This document shows, one piece after another, positions 1-6,291 of a DNA stretch of 6,291 nt. The stretch comes from an uncultured Chlorobiaceae bacterium. GTDB taxonomy: Bacteria; Bacteroidota; Chlorobiia; Chlorobiales; Chlorobiaceae. Below the pieces are notes generated by a model. That model made no database searches. It saw only the letters and a list, made by a program, of their open reading frames with translations, and had not been told where the DNA came from. The DNA lies in the NCBI GenBank assembly GCA_903929845.1, contig CAIYWF010000296.1, positions 1-6,291 of the forward strand. The letters are read 5' to 3'. Numbering within the stretch: position 1 is the first letter of the stretch; the number at the start of each line of letters is the position of its first letter. A program made the translations under genes and the position numbers.

Positions 1-187
1 CTCAGCAGAAAAATCGACAGCATCGACCGACCAAGTCAAGGGAAGACGTAAAAGGCTGTGGTAATGAGTAGTTAACTTCTGCATAAATTTAAATGCATCA
101 TGATACGCTTTTATTCCACCTTTCCACTATAATATTCCAAGAGCCGTTTTATGAATCGCACAGTTTAGGTTATAAATACTGCAACAT
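1..187. other. Left-edge stretch with no supportable gene
   Basis: This stretch lies downstream of the methyltransferase stop codon (complement of 188-190). All three plus-strand frames entering from the left edge close within the first 71 bases. The frame starting at base 2 gives a basic tail ending KGRRKRLW and stops at 62-64, which could be the C-terminus of a gene lying mostly outside the window, but twenty residues cannot be identified. The rest is AT-rich. It contains a weak inverted repeat (TGCAT at 80-84, ATGCA at 93-97) that is too short and AT-rich to call a terminator. I see no RNA gene or mobile-element end here. Confidence 0.4.
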
Positions 188-1117
188 TCATTCAAATTGC
201 AGAGATTGTTGGTCTTGGCTCAAAATAATCTTTTCAGGCACACCCTCAAATCGTAATTTGCTCTCCTCGGCATAGTCGCTTCTGAGTTCTACTCCCACCC
301 ATTTTCGCTTCAGGCCATCAGCGACGTATCCGGTGGTGTTGCTCCCTGTAAATGGATCAAGTACCAAGTCGCCGGGGTTCGTAAGAAATTCTATGAAAAA
401 TCTCGGCAGCTCCGCCGGAAAACGAGCAGGGTGTATTTTATTGCCAGCAATTTTACTGTTCTTTATATAGGCACTGTTCGATTCATTATTTCCACACTGG
501 ATAAGGTTGGATGGAATTGAACCTCCTCTGTCGCTTGCAAAGGTACCGTTGATGATATGGCCGCTTGGCCGGATTGTCTGCTTTACTCCGCATTTGATCA
601 GTCGCTTCATATCTTCGCTGTATGGCTGAAGAACTTTTCGATTATCAGCCTTTGCCATTGGATCCTTGACAAACCAGAAAATATACTCCACGCTGTCTTT
701 TACCCGAATGCGACGAACATTGACCCACTCTGCGGGTGCTGGCATTTTTGCTGGATTGAACCAGAAAAATTCTTGAGCCAAATCAAATCCCACTTCGTCA
801 ACAAGAGAAAGCAGGACGCGATAATGGTACAAACTACGAATTGGTAAACCGGACTGCCATGCGCCACCAAGGTTCAGAACGAAGGAGCCGGATGGCTTCA
901 TGATTCGTTTGATTTCCTGAGCGAAAGGAAGAAACCAGGCAATGTAATCCTGCTGATTTGCGTTGCCATACTCTTTTTTAAAGTGAAGGGCGTAGGGCGG
1001 ACTGGTAAGAACCAGATCGACAGAATCGTTATCAATTTGCCGCATGAATTCGAGGCTGTCAGCGCAGAACAACGCCCCAAATGCCGTCTTGTAAATTGGT
1101 TCAGCTTGCATAAGCAT
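188..1117 (-). CDS. Type II DNA methyltransferase, beta-class, probably N4-cytosine
   Basis: This enzyme transfers a methyl group from S-adenosylmethionine to an amino group in DNA and should protect the host from the nuclease encoded just upstream. From the ATG at 1117 it is 309 residues. The catalytic motif TSPPY (residues 38-42) comes first, and the cofactor motif DPFTGSNTTG (254-263) comes near the C-terminus, followed by GVE (276-278). Catalytic motif before cofactor motif defines the beta class. A Ser before PPY favours N4-cytosine over N6-adenine, as in the M.PvuII/M.BamHI type. HPARFPAELP (229-238) before the cofactor motif is also typical. Residues of about 120-225 probably hold the target-recognition region. 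Start choice: AGGA (complement of 1126-1129) lies 8 bases before ATG 1117; an in-frame TTG at 1120 and an ATG at 1111 are alternatives. It overlaps the nuclease gene by 17 bases, so coupled translation is likely. All motifs are intact. The target sequence cannot be read from the protein. Confidence 0.93.
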   Translation of the reverse strand: MLMQAEPIYKTAFGALFCADSLEFMRQIDNDSVDLVLTSPPYALHFKKEYGNANQQDYIAWFLPFAQEIKRIMKPSGSFVLNLGGAWQSGLPIRSLYHYRVLLSLVDEVGFDLAQEFFWFNPAKMPAPAEWVNVRRIRVKDSVEYIFWFVKDPMAKADNRKVLQPYSEDMKRLIKCGVKQTIRPSGHIINGTFASDRGGSIPSNLIQCGNNESNSAYIKNSKIAGNKIHPARFPAELPRFFIEFLTNPGDLVLDPFTGSNTTGYVADGLKRKWVGVELRSDYAEESKLRFEGVPEKIILSQDQQSLQFE

Positions 1118-1634
1118 CAATGATGTCCTGAAAACGTGAAAACCAGCGAGGCTCTGTCTCTGCCCCTTCTGGAATGGAGTGCATGACCTGAAGTTTATCT
1201 GGATGATTCCGATGACCTGGAAGTTCTCGTACTAATGCGTATCTGAATTGACTCCAATCGCCAGTGGAGCGACCGACACAAACAGCCACAACATCGAAGT
1301 GATTACGGTCGTAGTAACGGCTACTGGGATCAGCTTTCGCAGCACGAGTCTTTTGCAACTCAACCTGTGGTTTCGGGCCATTGCGTATGGTCTTGACTTC
1401 AACCCGTATGAATATCCCTGAGAGCGTCACAACGGTAAAGTCATGCATTCCATCTCTATCATGGCTCTCATAGCTGGTTAACCAACCTTCTCTGCTGGCG
1501 ATGCGCAGCTTTCTTTCGAAATGAACCTCGGCTACGGCTCCTTCCAAGGCCACCTTCAGGCGAAATCGCTTGTCAATGGCCTCAAGCAACTCTTGGGCTG
1601 TCAGGCCATATTTTAGTTCGAGAGCGTGAGGCAT
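1101..1634 (-). CDS. Probable type II restriction endonuclease, PD-(D/E)XK fold
   Basis: This 177-residue cytoplasmic protein is probably the DNA-cleaving partner of the adjacent methyltransferase. What can be seen is a short PD-(D/E)XK-like core: an acidic helix with Glu36 and Glu40, then Asp65 in GMHDF, then Glu79-Val-Lys81 (EVK), with QKT at 94-96 as a possible fourth core element. The strand-turn-strand spacing between Asp65 and Glu79 fits the fold, and the small size fits compact type II enzymes such as PvuII. I do not recognise the exact family. The ATG at 1634 is the first usable start, because an in-frame TAG lies 18 bases upstream (complement of 1650-1652). No Shine-Dalgarno match precedes it. 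It is read before the methyltransferase and overlaps it. No controller (C-protein) gene is visible. A Holliday-junction-resolvase-like or other nuclease of the same fold is the main alternative. The restriction role rests chiefly on the neighbour. Confidence 0.75.
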   Translation of the reverse strand: MPHALELKYGLTAQELLEAIDKRFRLKVALEGAVAEVHFERKLRIASREGWLTSYESHDRDGMHDFTVVTLSGIFIRVEVKTIRNGPKPQVELQKTRAAKADPSSRYYDRNHFDVVAVCVGRSTGDWSQFRYALVRELPGHRNHPDKLQVMHSIPEGAETEPRWFSRFQDIIDAYAS

Positions 1635-1829
1635 GGTTTTAAATAATGGCTAAAAATACGTTATTTTTTGGTTTCGAGTGGCAATGCCTGAGCTGAATGT
1701 AAGAAATTGTTCTTCGCTGTCCGGTTATCTTTCTGGTTTGAGTTATCTTGGCGATCTTGATATGGCTTCATGGAAGATGGTTGACAATGAGCGGAATATG
1801 TTAAAAGTTTACTTTCCAGTTTCCATCCA
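1635..1829. other. Gap between proA and the restriction-modification pair
   Basis: These 195 bases separate the proA stop codon (complement of 1830-1832) from the nuclease start. No convincing stem followed by a T-run was found on the minus strand, so a proA terminator is not visible. The bases next to the nuclease start (about 1638-1672) are AT-rich and are the natural place for a promoter driving the pair. A TTGCCA-like element lies on the minus strand at about 1680-1685, but the best -10 candidates downstream of it are poorly spaced. A GTG-started plus-strand reading frame beginning at 1678 crosses this gap and runs antisense into proA; I do not consider it a gene. Confidence 0.35.
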
Positions 1830-3086
1830 TCATACCGGCCTCACCTGTCCATTCCCCTCAATAATCCATTTATACGTTGTCAACTCTTTCAGCGCCATTG
1901 GTCCTCGTGCATGCAGCTTCTGGGTGCTGATGCCAATTTCAGCGCCAAGGCCGAACTGTGCGCCATCAGTAAAAGCGGTTGAGGTGTTGGCATAGACCAC
2001 GGCGGCATCGACCCGTTTCAGGAAGGTGGCGGTTGTCGCGGCATCGGTGGCGATGATGGCTTCGCTGTGGCGTGAGCTGTAGTGGGCGATGTGTTCCAGC
2101 GCTTCTTCAAGGGATGAGACGGTTTTCACCGACATCTTCAGGGAGAGGAACTCTGTTCCGAAGTGCTCTGCGTCGGCTAACTGAAGGAGCGCCTCAGGGT
2201 AGTGCCCGTGCAAGGCGGCAAAAGCTGCGTCGTCGGCAAAGAGCAGCACCTGCTTTTCCAGAAGCGGTTCAACAAGGGCAGGGAGGTCGCCAAGTCGGTC
2301 GCGGTGGATGACGAGGGTGTCAAGCGCGTTGCAAACGCTGGGGCGGCGGGTTTTGGCGTTGAAAATCACCTGTTTGCCCAGTTCAAGGTCACCGCTTTTG
2401 TCGAAATAGGTGTGCACAATGCCTGCGCCGGTTTCGATGACGGGAACCTTGGCGTTGTCGCGCACAAAGTCGATCAGCTTCTGGCTTCCTCTTGGAATGA
2501 TCATGTCAATATAACCAACGGCATTGAGCATGATGGCGGCGGCCTCCCGCTCTGCAGGCAGCAGGTAAATGGTATCGGGGTTGATGCCGTCCTCTTTCAG
2601 GACGCTATGGATAAGCTCGACAATGGCGATGTTCGAGTACATGGCGTCGCTGCCACCCTTCAGCACGGTGGCGTTCCCCGATTTCAGGCAAAGGGCGAAG
2701 ACATCGAAGGTGACATTTGGCCTTGCTTCATAGATGATGCCAATGACGCCAATAGGAACAGTCACTTTTTTCAGGCCAAGTCCATTCTGAAGCACTCGCT
2801 CTTCAAGCACAACATCGAGCGGGGATGTAAGCGAAGCGACGTTGCGGATGTCGGTGGCAATGGCTTCGAGCCTTGCAGGGTTCAACAGCAGCCGGTCAAC
2901 CATTGGATCTGCCGGATCCATTCGCTCCACATCTTTTTTGTTGGCGTTGAGAATGGCCTCCTGGTGAGCAGGTATTCTGTCGGCAAGGTCGCAGAGCAGA
3001 CGGTTGATCGCCTCATCGTTCAGGGTGATGATCTCGCGGCTTGCCTGCAAGACCGCTCCAAGCTGTTTCGTTATTGTTTCCTTCAT
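1830..3086 (-). CDS. proA: Gamma-glutamyl phosphate reductase (glutamate-5-semialdehyde dehydrogenase)
   Basis: ProA reduces gamma-glutamyl phosphate to glutamate-5-semialdehyde with NADPH, the second step of proline synthesis from glutamate, in the cytoplasm. At 418 residues it is full length for the family, which has an aldehyde-dehydrogenase-like fold. Visible landmarks are the dinucleotide-binding stretch VPIGVIGIIYEARPNVT (110-126), LKGGSDA (142-148), the catalytic Cys252 in RRPSVCNALDT (248-257), the family signature around ALEHIAHYSSRHSEAI (329-344), and the C-terminal GLGAEIGISTQKLHARGP (379-396). No key residue is missing. The gene starts 12 bases after the proB stop codon with no good Shine-Dalgarno sequence, so it probably depends on translation of proB and shares its transcript. 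ProA usually works with ProB because the phosphate intermediate is labile. The symbol is assigned from motifs and from the neighbouring proB. Confidence 0.98.
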   Translation of the reverse strand: MKETITKQLGAVLQASREIITLNDEAINRLLCDLADRIPAHQEAILNANKKDVERMDPADPMVDRLLLNPARLEAIATDIRNVASLTSPLDVVLEERVLQNGLGLKKVTVPIGVIGIIYEARPNVTFDVFALCLKSGNATVLKGGSDAMYSNIAIVELIHSVLKEDGINPDTIYLLPAEREAAAIMLNAVGYIDMIIPRGSQKLIDFVRDNAKVPVIETGAGIVHTYFDKSGDLELGKQVIFNAKTRRPSVCNALDTLVIHRDRLGDLPALVEPLLEKQVLLFADDAAFAALHGHYPEALLQLADAEHFGTEFLSLKMSVKTVSSLEEALEHIAHYSSRHSEAIIATDAATTATFLKRVDAAVVYANTSTAFTDGAQFGLGAEIGISTQKLHARGPMALKELTTYKWIIEGNGQVRPV

Positions 3087-3098
3087 GTCGAACGGAGT

Positions 3099-4181
3099 TC
3101 AGTTTGTAATGTAGAGATAGTCGTAATGAATCAGTGGCTTCTGATCTTTCTGCCCCATGATTGAAAGCGTTCTTTCTGAGCCGTACTGTGCCATTCCGTA
3201 GCCAATGATGGTTCCATCGGTGGCACATACCTTGATAATGTCGCCCTTCAGAAAGCGCCCTTCAACCGACACAATGCCCACCGGCAGCAGGCTGTTGGCG
3301 CGCTCTCCGGCCACCAGTGCCATTTCAGCGCCCATGTTGACGGTGACCGCCCCCTTTTCCATCCCTTCGCTGTTGGCAATCCACCGTTTCGGACCGTGTG
3401 TCGGTTTTTGCGGCAGAAATGTTGTGCCGGTCTTTTCTCCCTCCAGGATCGAGAGCAGAATACCCGGCTTGCGTCCGTTGGCGATATGAACGGTGATGCC
3501 AAGCCGCGAAAGCTTTTGCGCAATGTGGCATTTGGTCAGCATGCCTCCTCTGCCAAACTCTGATTTGCCAGGATTAATATATTGGTGGAAATGTTTGTTC
3601 GATGGGTCAATGACCGGAATGATGGCGCCATTGCCGCTTTTCATGTCGAAGAGACCATCAACATGTGAGAGAATAATATAGCCTTCAACATCCATCATTG
3701 AGGCGATAAGGCCGGAGAGCTCATCATTATCAGTAAACATCAGCTCTGTGACCGAAACGGCATCGTTCTCATTGACGACGGGGATGATGTTCTGCTGGAG
3801 AAGGGAGGTGAAGCAGGTCTGCATGTTGAGGTAGTGCAGGCGGTCGCTGAAATCACTTTTGGTGACCAGAATCTGCGCGGTGATCAGTCCGTGCTGCAAA
3901 AAGAGGTCGTTATAAGTGCTGATCAGCTTGATCTGTCCGGTTGAGGAGAGCACCTGCCGGGCGGCAACGGGCGCAATGGTACCCGAGAGCTTGACAAGCG
4001 AACGTCCGGCGCCAACTGCGCCTGAAGAGACGAGAATAACCTGAATTCCCTGTTTTTGCAGTGCTGCAATCTGGGCTGTGAGGCTGCTGAGGATCTCAAA
4101 GTCGAGTTCCCCGTTTTTTCCAGTAATGACGTTGGTGCCGACCTTGACGACGATTTTTTTATAAAGGTGTTGCTGTTTCAT
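3099..4181 (-). CDS. proB: Glutamate 5-kinase with C-terminal PUA domain
   Basis: ProB phosphorylates glutamate with ATP to gamma-glutamyl phosphate, the committed step of proline synthesis. The 360-residue protein has the standard two-part build. An amino-acid-kinase domain (about 8-255) carries VVKVGTNV (11-18), VSSGAVGAGR (51-60), VNENDAV (136-142), DNDELSG (151-157) and RGGMLTK (211-217); Lys217 matches the conserved lysine of the family. A PUA domain (about 275-355) contains SLLPVGIVSVEG (297-308). In known enzymes proline inhibits this kinase; whether this one is feedback-sensitive cannot be read here. The start ATG lies 3 bases after the stop codon of the SMR transporter gene, and proA follows after 12 bases, so the three are very likely one operon. 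No clear Shine-Dalgarno sequence is seen. Length and motifs are complete. Confidence 0.98.
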   Translation of the reverse strand: MKQQHLYKKIVVKVGTNVITGKNGELDFEILSSLTAQIAALQKQGIQVILVSSGAVGAGRSLVKLSGTIAPVAARQVLSSTGQIKLISTYNDLFLQHGLITAQILVTKSDFSDRLHYLNMQTCFTSLLQQNIIPVVNENDAVSVTELMFTDNDELSGLIASMMDVEGYIILSHVDGLFDMKSGNGAIIPVIDPSNKHFHQYINPGKSEFGRGGMLTKCHIAQKLSRLGITVHIANGRKPGILLSILEGEKTGTTFLPQKPTHGPKRWIANSEGMEKGAVTVNMGAEMALVAGERANSLLPVGIVSVEGRFLKGDIIKVCATDGTIIGYGMAQYGSERTLSIMGQKDQKPLIHYDYLYITN

Positions 4182-4184
4182 CTT

Positions 4185-4511
4185 TTAGTGAAGCTGTTCC
4201 TGACCATAGTGTAACCCTGCAACGCCGATAATAATCAGCAGCAGGGAGATAAGTTTAATAGCATTGATACCCTCACCGAACCAGAGAACGCCGATAACGG
4301 TAATAGCCGCTGTTCCGACCCCCGACCAGATAGCGTATGTCAATGCGATGGGCAGTACCTTCAGCGCCAGTGAGAGAAAGGTAAAGCTCAGCCCGTAGAA
4401 AATAAAGATAAAAAGCGTTGGCACAAGTTTACTGAATCCCTCAGAAAATTTCATGCAGGTTGTGCCTGAGACCTCAAGCAGGATAGCGATAACAAGATAG
4501 AGCCAGTGCAT
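4185..4511 (-). CDS. Small multidrug resistance (SMR) family transporter, EmrE/Qac-like
   Basis: This is a four-helix inner-membrane protein of 108 residues, the normal SMR size. Such proteins export cationic compounds in exchange for protons as dimers. The four hydrophobic helices lie at about 3-21, 31-50, 56-78 and 84-102. Glu13 in LLEVSGTTCMKFSEGF (11-26) corresponds to the essential EmrE Glu14, and Tyr59 and Trp62 in YAIWSGVG (59-66) correspond to EmrE Tyr60 and Trp63. GTTxMKFSEGF is the drug-exporter type rather than the guanidinium exporter (Gdx/SugE) type. The frame extends upstream to an ATG at 4583, but this adds 24 residues that look unlike the family, so the ATG at 4511 is preferred. 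No partner SMR gene is adjacent, which suggests a homodimer. It is the first gene of a cluster with proB (3-base gap) and proA. The substrate is unknown; betaine or choline export has been reported for EmrE, so an osmotic role is conceivable but unproven. Confidence 0.9.
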   Translation of the reverse strand: MHWLYLVIAILLEVSGTTCMKFSEGFSKLVPTLFIFIFYGLSFTFLSLALKVLPIALTYAIWSGVGTAAITVIGVLWFGEGINAIKLISLLLIIIGVAGLHYGQEQLH

Positions 4512-4673
4512 TGAAGAAGAGGTAAAAGGTTTTATAAGTGACAGTAAGGGTGCCTGTTTGTGTTCGACTGAAAAGATATGCATATTTCGGGAAGAATCGC
4601 GCCTCGTTTTGCCTTGGCAGGCTTTATCACTGAAGTTGCTTTTAAGGTATCTGGCGAAAAAAAATACTACGCC
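4512..4673. promoter_or_regulatory. Divergent intergenic region between the SMR-proBA cluster and the antiporter
   Basis: The two transcription units point away from each other here, so promoters for both are expected in these 162 bases if the preferred starts are right. On the minus strand a TATAAA element (complement of 4531-4536) lies about 20 bases before the transporter start and could be a -10 box, but the hexamer 17 bases upstream is a poor -35. No clear plus-strand promoter was recognised. Both longer reading frames would start within an ATGCAT palindrome at 4578-4583; I treat that as coincidence. The small inverted repeat TGCC-TT-GGCA at about 4611-4620 is too short to call an operator. 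Confidence 0.35.
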
Positions 4674-6291
4674 ATGCTGTTGATGACCCTGCTCGATTTA
4701 TCGTTGCCTTTGAAAAATCCCGTATTACAGTTTTCACTGATACTGTTTATCATCCTGTTTGCGCCGCTTCTTCTGAGTCGCCTGAAAATTCCGAGCTTGA
4801 TCAGCCTGATTATTGCCGGTGCGGTGATTGGCCCGCATGGATTGAACCTGATGCTGCGCGACAGCAGTATTATTCTGTTTGGAACTGTAGGCCTGCTCTA
4901 TATCATGTTTCTTGCGGGATTGGAGATTGATGTTGCCGATTTTCGCAAAAACAGCACGAAAAGTATTCTGTTTGGGCTGTATACTTTTCTGATTTCTATT
5001 GGGCTGGGTATTGTCGTGGCGCTCTATATTCTGCAGTTTTCCCTTCTTTCATCAATACTTATCGGCAGTATCTTCGCCTCTCACACGCTTATTCTCTATC
5101 CGGTCATAAGCAAGCTTGGTATCGCAAAGAACAAGGCGGTTAATGTTGCCATCGGCGGGACCATTATCACCGATACCCTTGCGCTTCTGGTGTTGGCGGT
5201 TGTGGTGGGAATCTCCTCAGGGGAGCTGATGAGCGGATTCTGGATAAGGCTTGTTATTGGAGTAACGCTTTTCGGTCTGATTGTTCTTCTGCTTTTTCCG
5301 GTAATTGCCCGATGGTTTTTCAAGCGCTTTGATGACAGTATCTTGCAGTACCTTTTTGTGCTGGCAATGGTCTTTTTCAGCGGTTTTCTTGCCGAAGCGG
5401 CTGGTGTAGAAGCTATTATTGGCGCTTTTCTTGGAGGTCTTGCCCTGAACCGCCTAATTCCGAGGACATCAGCGCTCATGAACAGAATCAAGTTTGTTGG
5501 CAATGCTATCTTTATCCCCTTTTTTTTGATCGGTGTCGGTATGCTGATCAATATCCAAGCATTCTTCAAAGGTTATGAAACCATTAAAGTAGCCCTGGTC
5601 GTTACGTTAGCCGCTACAGTGGCCAAATATCTTTCAGCCTGGATTACCCAGAAACTTTTCGGTTTTTCGCTTGATCAGCGCAGGTTGATTTTCGGACTGA
5701 TCAGTGCTCATGCCGCATTGGCTCTTGCAACGGTAATGATCGGCTACAATATTGTTACTGGCTATACCCCTGCCGGTACACCAGTCAGGTTGCTTGATGA
5801 AAGTGTTCTGAACGGGACTATCCTCTTTATTCTGGTCACCTGCACTCTGGCAACAGTTATTGGCGAAAAAGGGGCTCGTAATGTCGCGTTGGCTGAAGCT
5901 GCTGGTGATGCTGCAAAACCAGGACAACCAACCGTTGAAAAACGGATACTGATTCATACGAACGATATAAAGACTGTTGACGAGCTGGTCAATTTGAGTG
6001 TCACCGTTAGATCAGGTAAAACTCGCAGTGGTATTTATGCCATGCATGTAGCCGATAACAGTTTGCCCGACGAAACGGCAGAAAAGAATGCTGAGAAAAT
6101 TCTTGAAATGGCAGCAGTTGTTGCATCGTCTACCGATAATGTGTTGACCGGGCTGCTTCGTTATGACAACGATGTGGATAATGGTATTGCCGGTGTTATA
6201 AGAGAGCAGAAGATCACCGATTTGATTTTGGGACTCCACCACCAGAACGTTCTCACCGACAGTTTTCTCGGAAGTTCATCAGAAAAAATTC
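4674..6291 (+). CDS. CPA2-family cation:proton antiporter with UspA-like C-terminal region (3' end outside window)
   Basis: This is a multi-helix inner-membrane protein that probably exchanges Na+ or K+ for H+. At least 539 residues are in the window with no stop, so the gene continues past the right edge. Residues 1-395 hold about a dozen hydrophobic helices. Typical CPA2 landmarks are APLLLSRLKIPSLI (30-43), GAVIGPHGL (49-57), FLAGLEID (79-86), GGTIITDTLAL (161-171) with Asp167 as the likely ion/proton-binding acid, and Lys318 in ATVAKYLSAW (314-323), placed like the conserved basic residue of a late helix. From about residue 420 (VEKRILIHTND) a soluble domain resembling universal stress proteins begins; its nucleotide-binding end is outside the window. 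Start choice: the ATG at 4674 gives a normal N-terminus (a further ATG is at 4683). An ATG at 4578 would add 32 residues without family resemblance. None has a good Shine-Dalgarno sequence. The transported ion is not predictable. Confidence 0.92.
   Translation, partial: MLLMTLLDLSLPLKNPVLQFSLILFIILFAPLLLSRLKIPSLISLIIAGAVIGPHGLNLMLRDSSIILFGTVGLLYIMFLAGLEIDVADFRKNSTKSILFGLYTFLISIGLGIVVALYILQFSLLSSILIGSIFASHTLILYPVISKLGIAKNKAVNVAIGGTIITDTLALLVLAVVVGISSGELMSGFWIRLVIGVTLFGLIVLLLFPVIARWFFKRFDDSILQYLFVLAMVFFSGFLAEAAGVEAIIGAFLGGLALNRLIPRTSALMNRIKFVGNAIFIPFFLIGVGMLINIQAFFKGYETIKVALVVTLAATVAKYLSAWITQKLFGFSLDQRRLIFGLISAHAALALATVMIGYNIVTGYTPAGTPVRLLDESVLNGTILFILVTCTLATVIGEKGARNVALAEAAGDAAKPGQPTVEKRILIHTNDIKTVDELVNLSVTVRSGKTRSGIYAMHVADNSLPDETAEKNAEKILEMAAVVASSTDNVLTGLLRYDNDVDNGIAGVIREQKITDLILGLHHQNVLTDSFLGSSSEKI

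Noticed and set aside
80..97. Inverted repeat TGCAT/ATGCA considered as a terminator for the methyltransferase transcript
   Set aside because: The stem has only five pairs, is AT-rich and is not followed by a clear T-run on the minus strand.
93..275. Short plus-strand open frame at the left edge
   Set aside because: It overlaps the 3' end of the methyltransferase gene antisense, has no ribosome-binding site and shows no family features.
557..847. Plus-strand open frame of 96 codons inside the methyltransferase gene
   Set aside because: It is antisense to the conserved central part of the methyltransferase and has no independent support.
1678..1995. Plus-strand open frame with a GTG start crossing the gap downstream of proA
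   Set aside because: Half of it is antisense to the conserved proA C-terminus, it has no ribosome-binding site, and its product has no recognisable motif.
2202..3164. Long plus-strand open frame of 320 codons antisense to proA
   Set aside because: It lies almost wholly opposite proA, whose motifs are intact and full length, and its translation shows no recognisable domain. It is a by-product of proA codon use.
4185..4511. Guanidinium exporter (Gdx/SugE) identity for the SMR protein
   Set aside because: The first helix reads GTTCMKFSEGF as in EmrE/Qac-type exporters, not the WAVGLKY-like sequence of guanidinium exporters.
4578..4583. ATGCAT palindrome from which the longest antiporter and SMR reading frames both begin
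   Set aside because: Both family alignments favour later internal starts, and a six-base palindrome yielding an ATG on each strand is expected by chance.
5096..5569. Minus-strand open frame of 157 codons
   Set aside because: It is antisense to the antiporter membrane domain, and its Lys/Arg/Ser/Pro/Thr-rich composition is typical of the reverse of hydrophobic helices.

Overview
The window is most likely a chromosomal segment from a green sulfur bacterium (Chlorobium/Pelodictyon-type). This is a guess from memory of protein style: the ProB/ProA sequences, the cation:proton antiporter with its stress-protein-like tail, and start sites with little Shine-Dalgarno signal. It has not been searched. 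Base composition looks mid-range by eye. No rRNA, tRNA, CRISPR array or transposase was seen.

Layout, left to right. Positions 1-187 hold no gene I can support. Positions 188-1634 (minus strand) hold a compact restriction-modification pair. A 177-residue PD-(D/E)XK-type nuclease is read first, and a beta-class SPPY DNA methyltransferase follows, overlapping it by about 17 bases. After a gap of about 195 bases, positions 1830-4511 (minus strand) hold a tight three-gene cluster read in the order small multidrug resistance (SMR) transporter, proB, proA. The gaps are 3 and 12 bases, so one transcript is likely. From about 4674 to the right edge (plus strand) there is a divergent CPA2-family cation:proton antiporter, still open at the window end. 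Its C-terminal part resembles a universal-stress-protein (UspA-like) domain.

How the genes work together. ProB and ProA carry out the first two steps of proline synthesis from glutamate: phosphorylation to gamma-glutamyl phosphate, then NADPH reduction to glutamate semialdehyde. ProC is not in the window. The SMR exporter ahead of proB and the antiporter diverging from it may reflect an osmotic or ion-homeostasis neighbourhood, but that is inference. The restriction-modification pair is a self-contained defence module with no obvious link to its neighbours, and it is the most accessory-looking part of the window. Nothing here clearly amounts to an undescribed system. The points most worth checking are the specificity of the restriction-modification pair and the SMR-proBA linkage.
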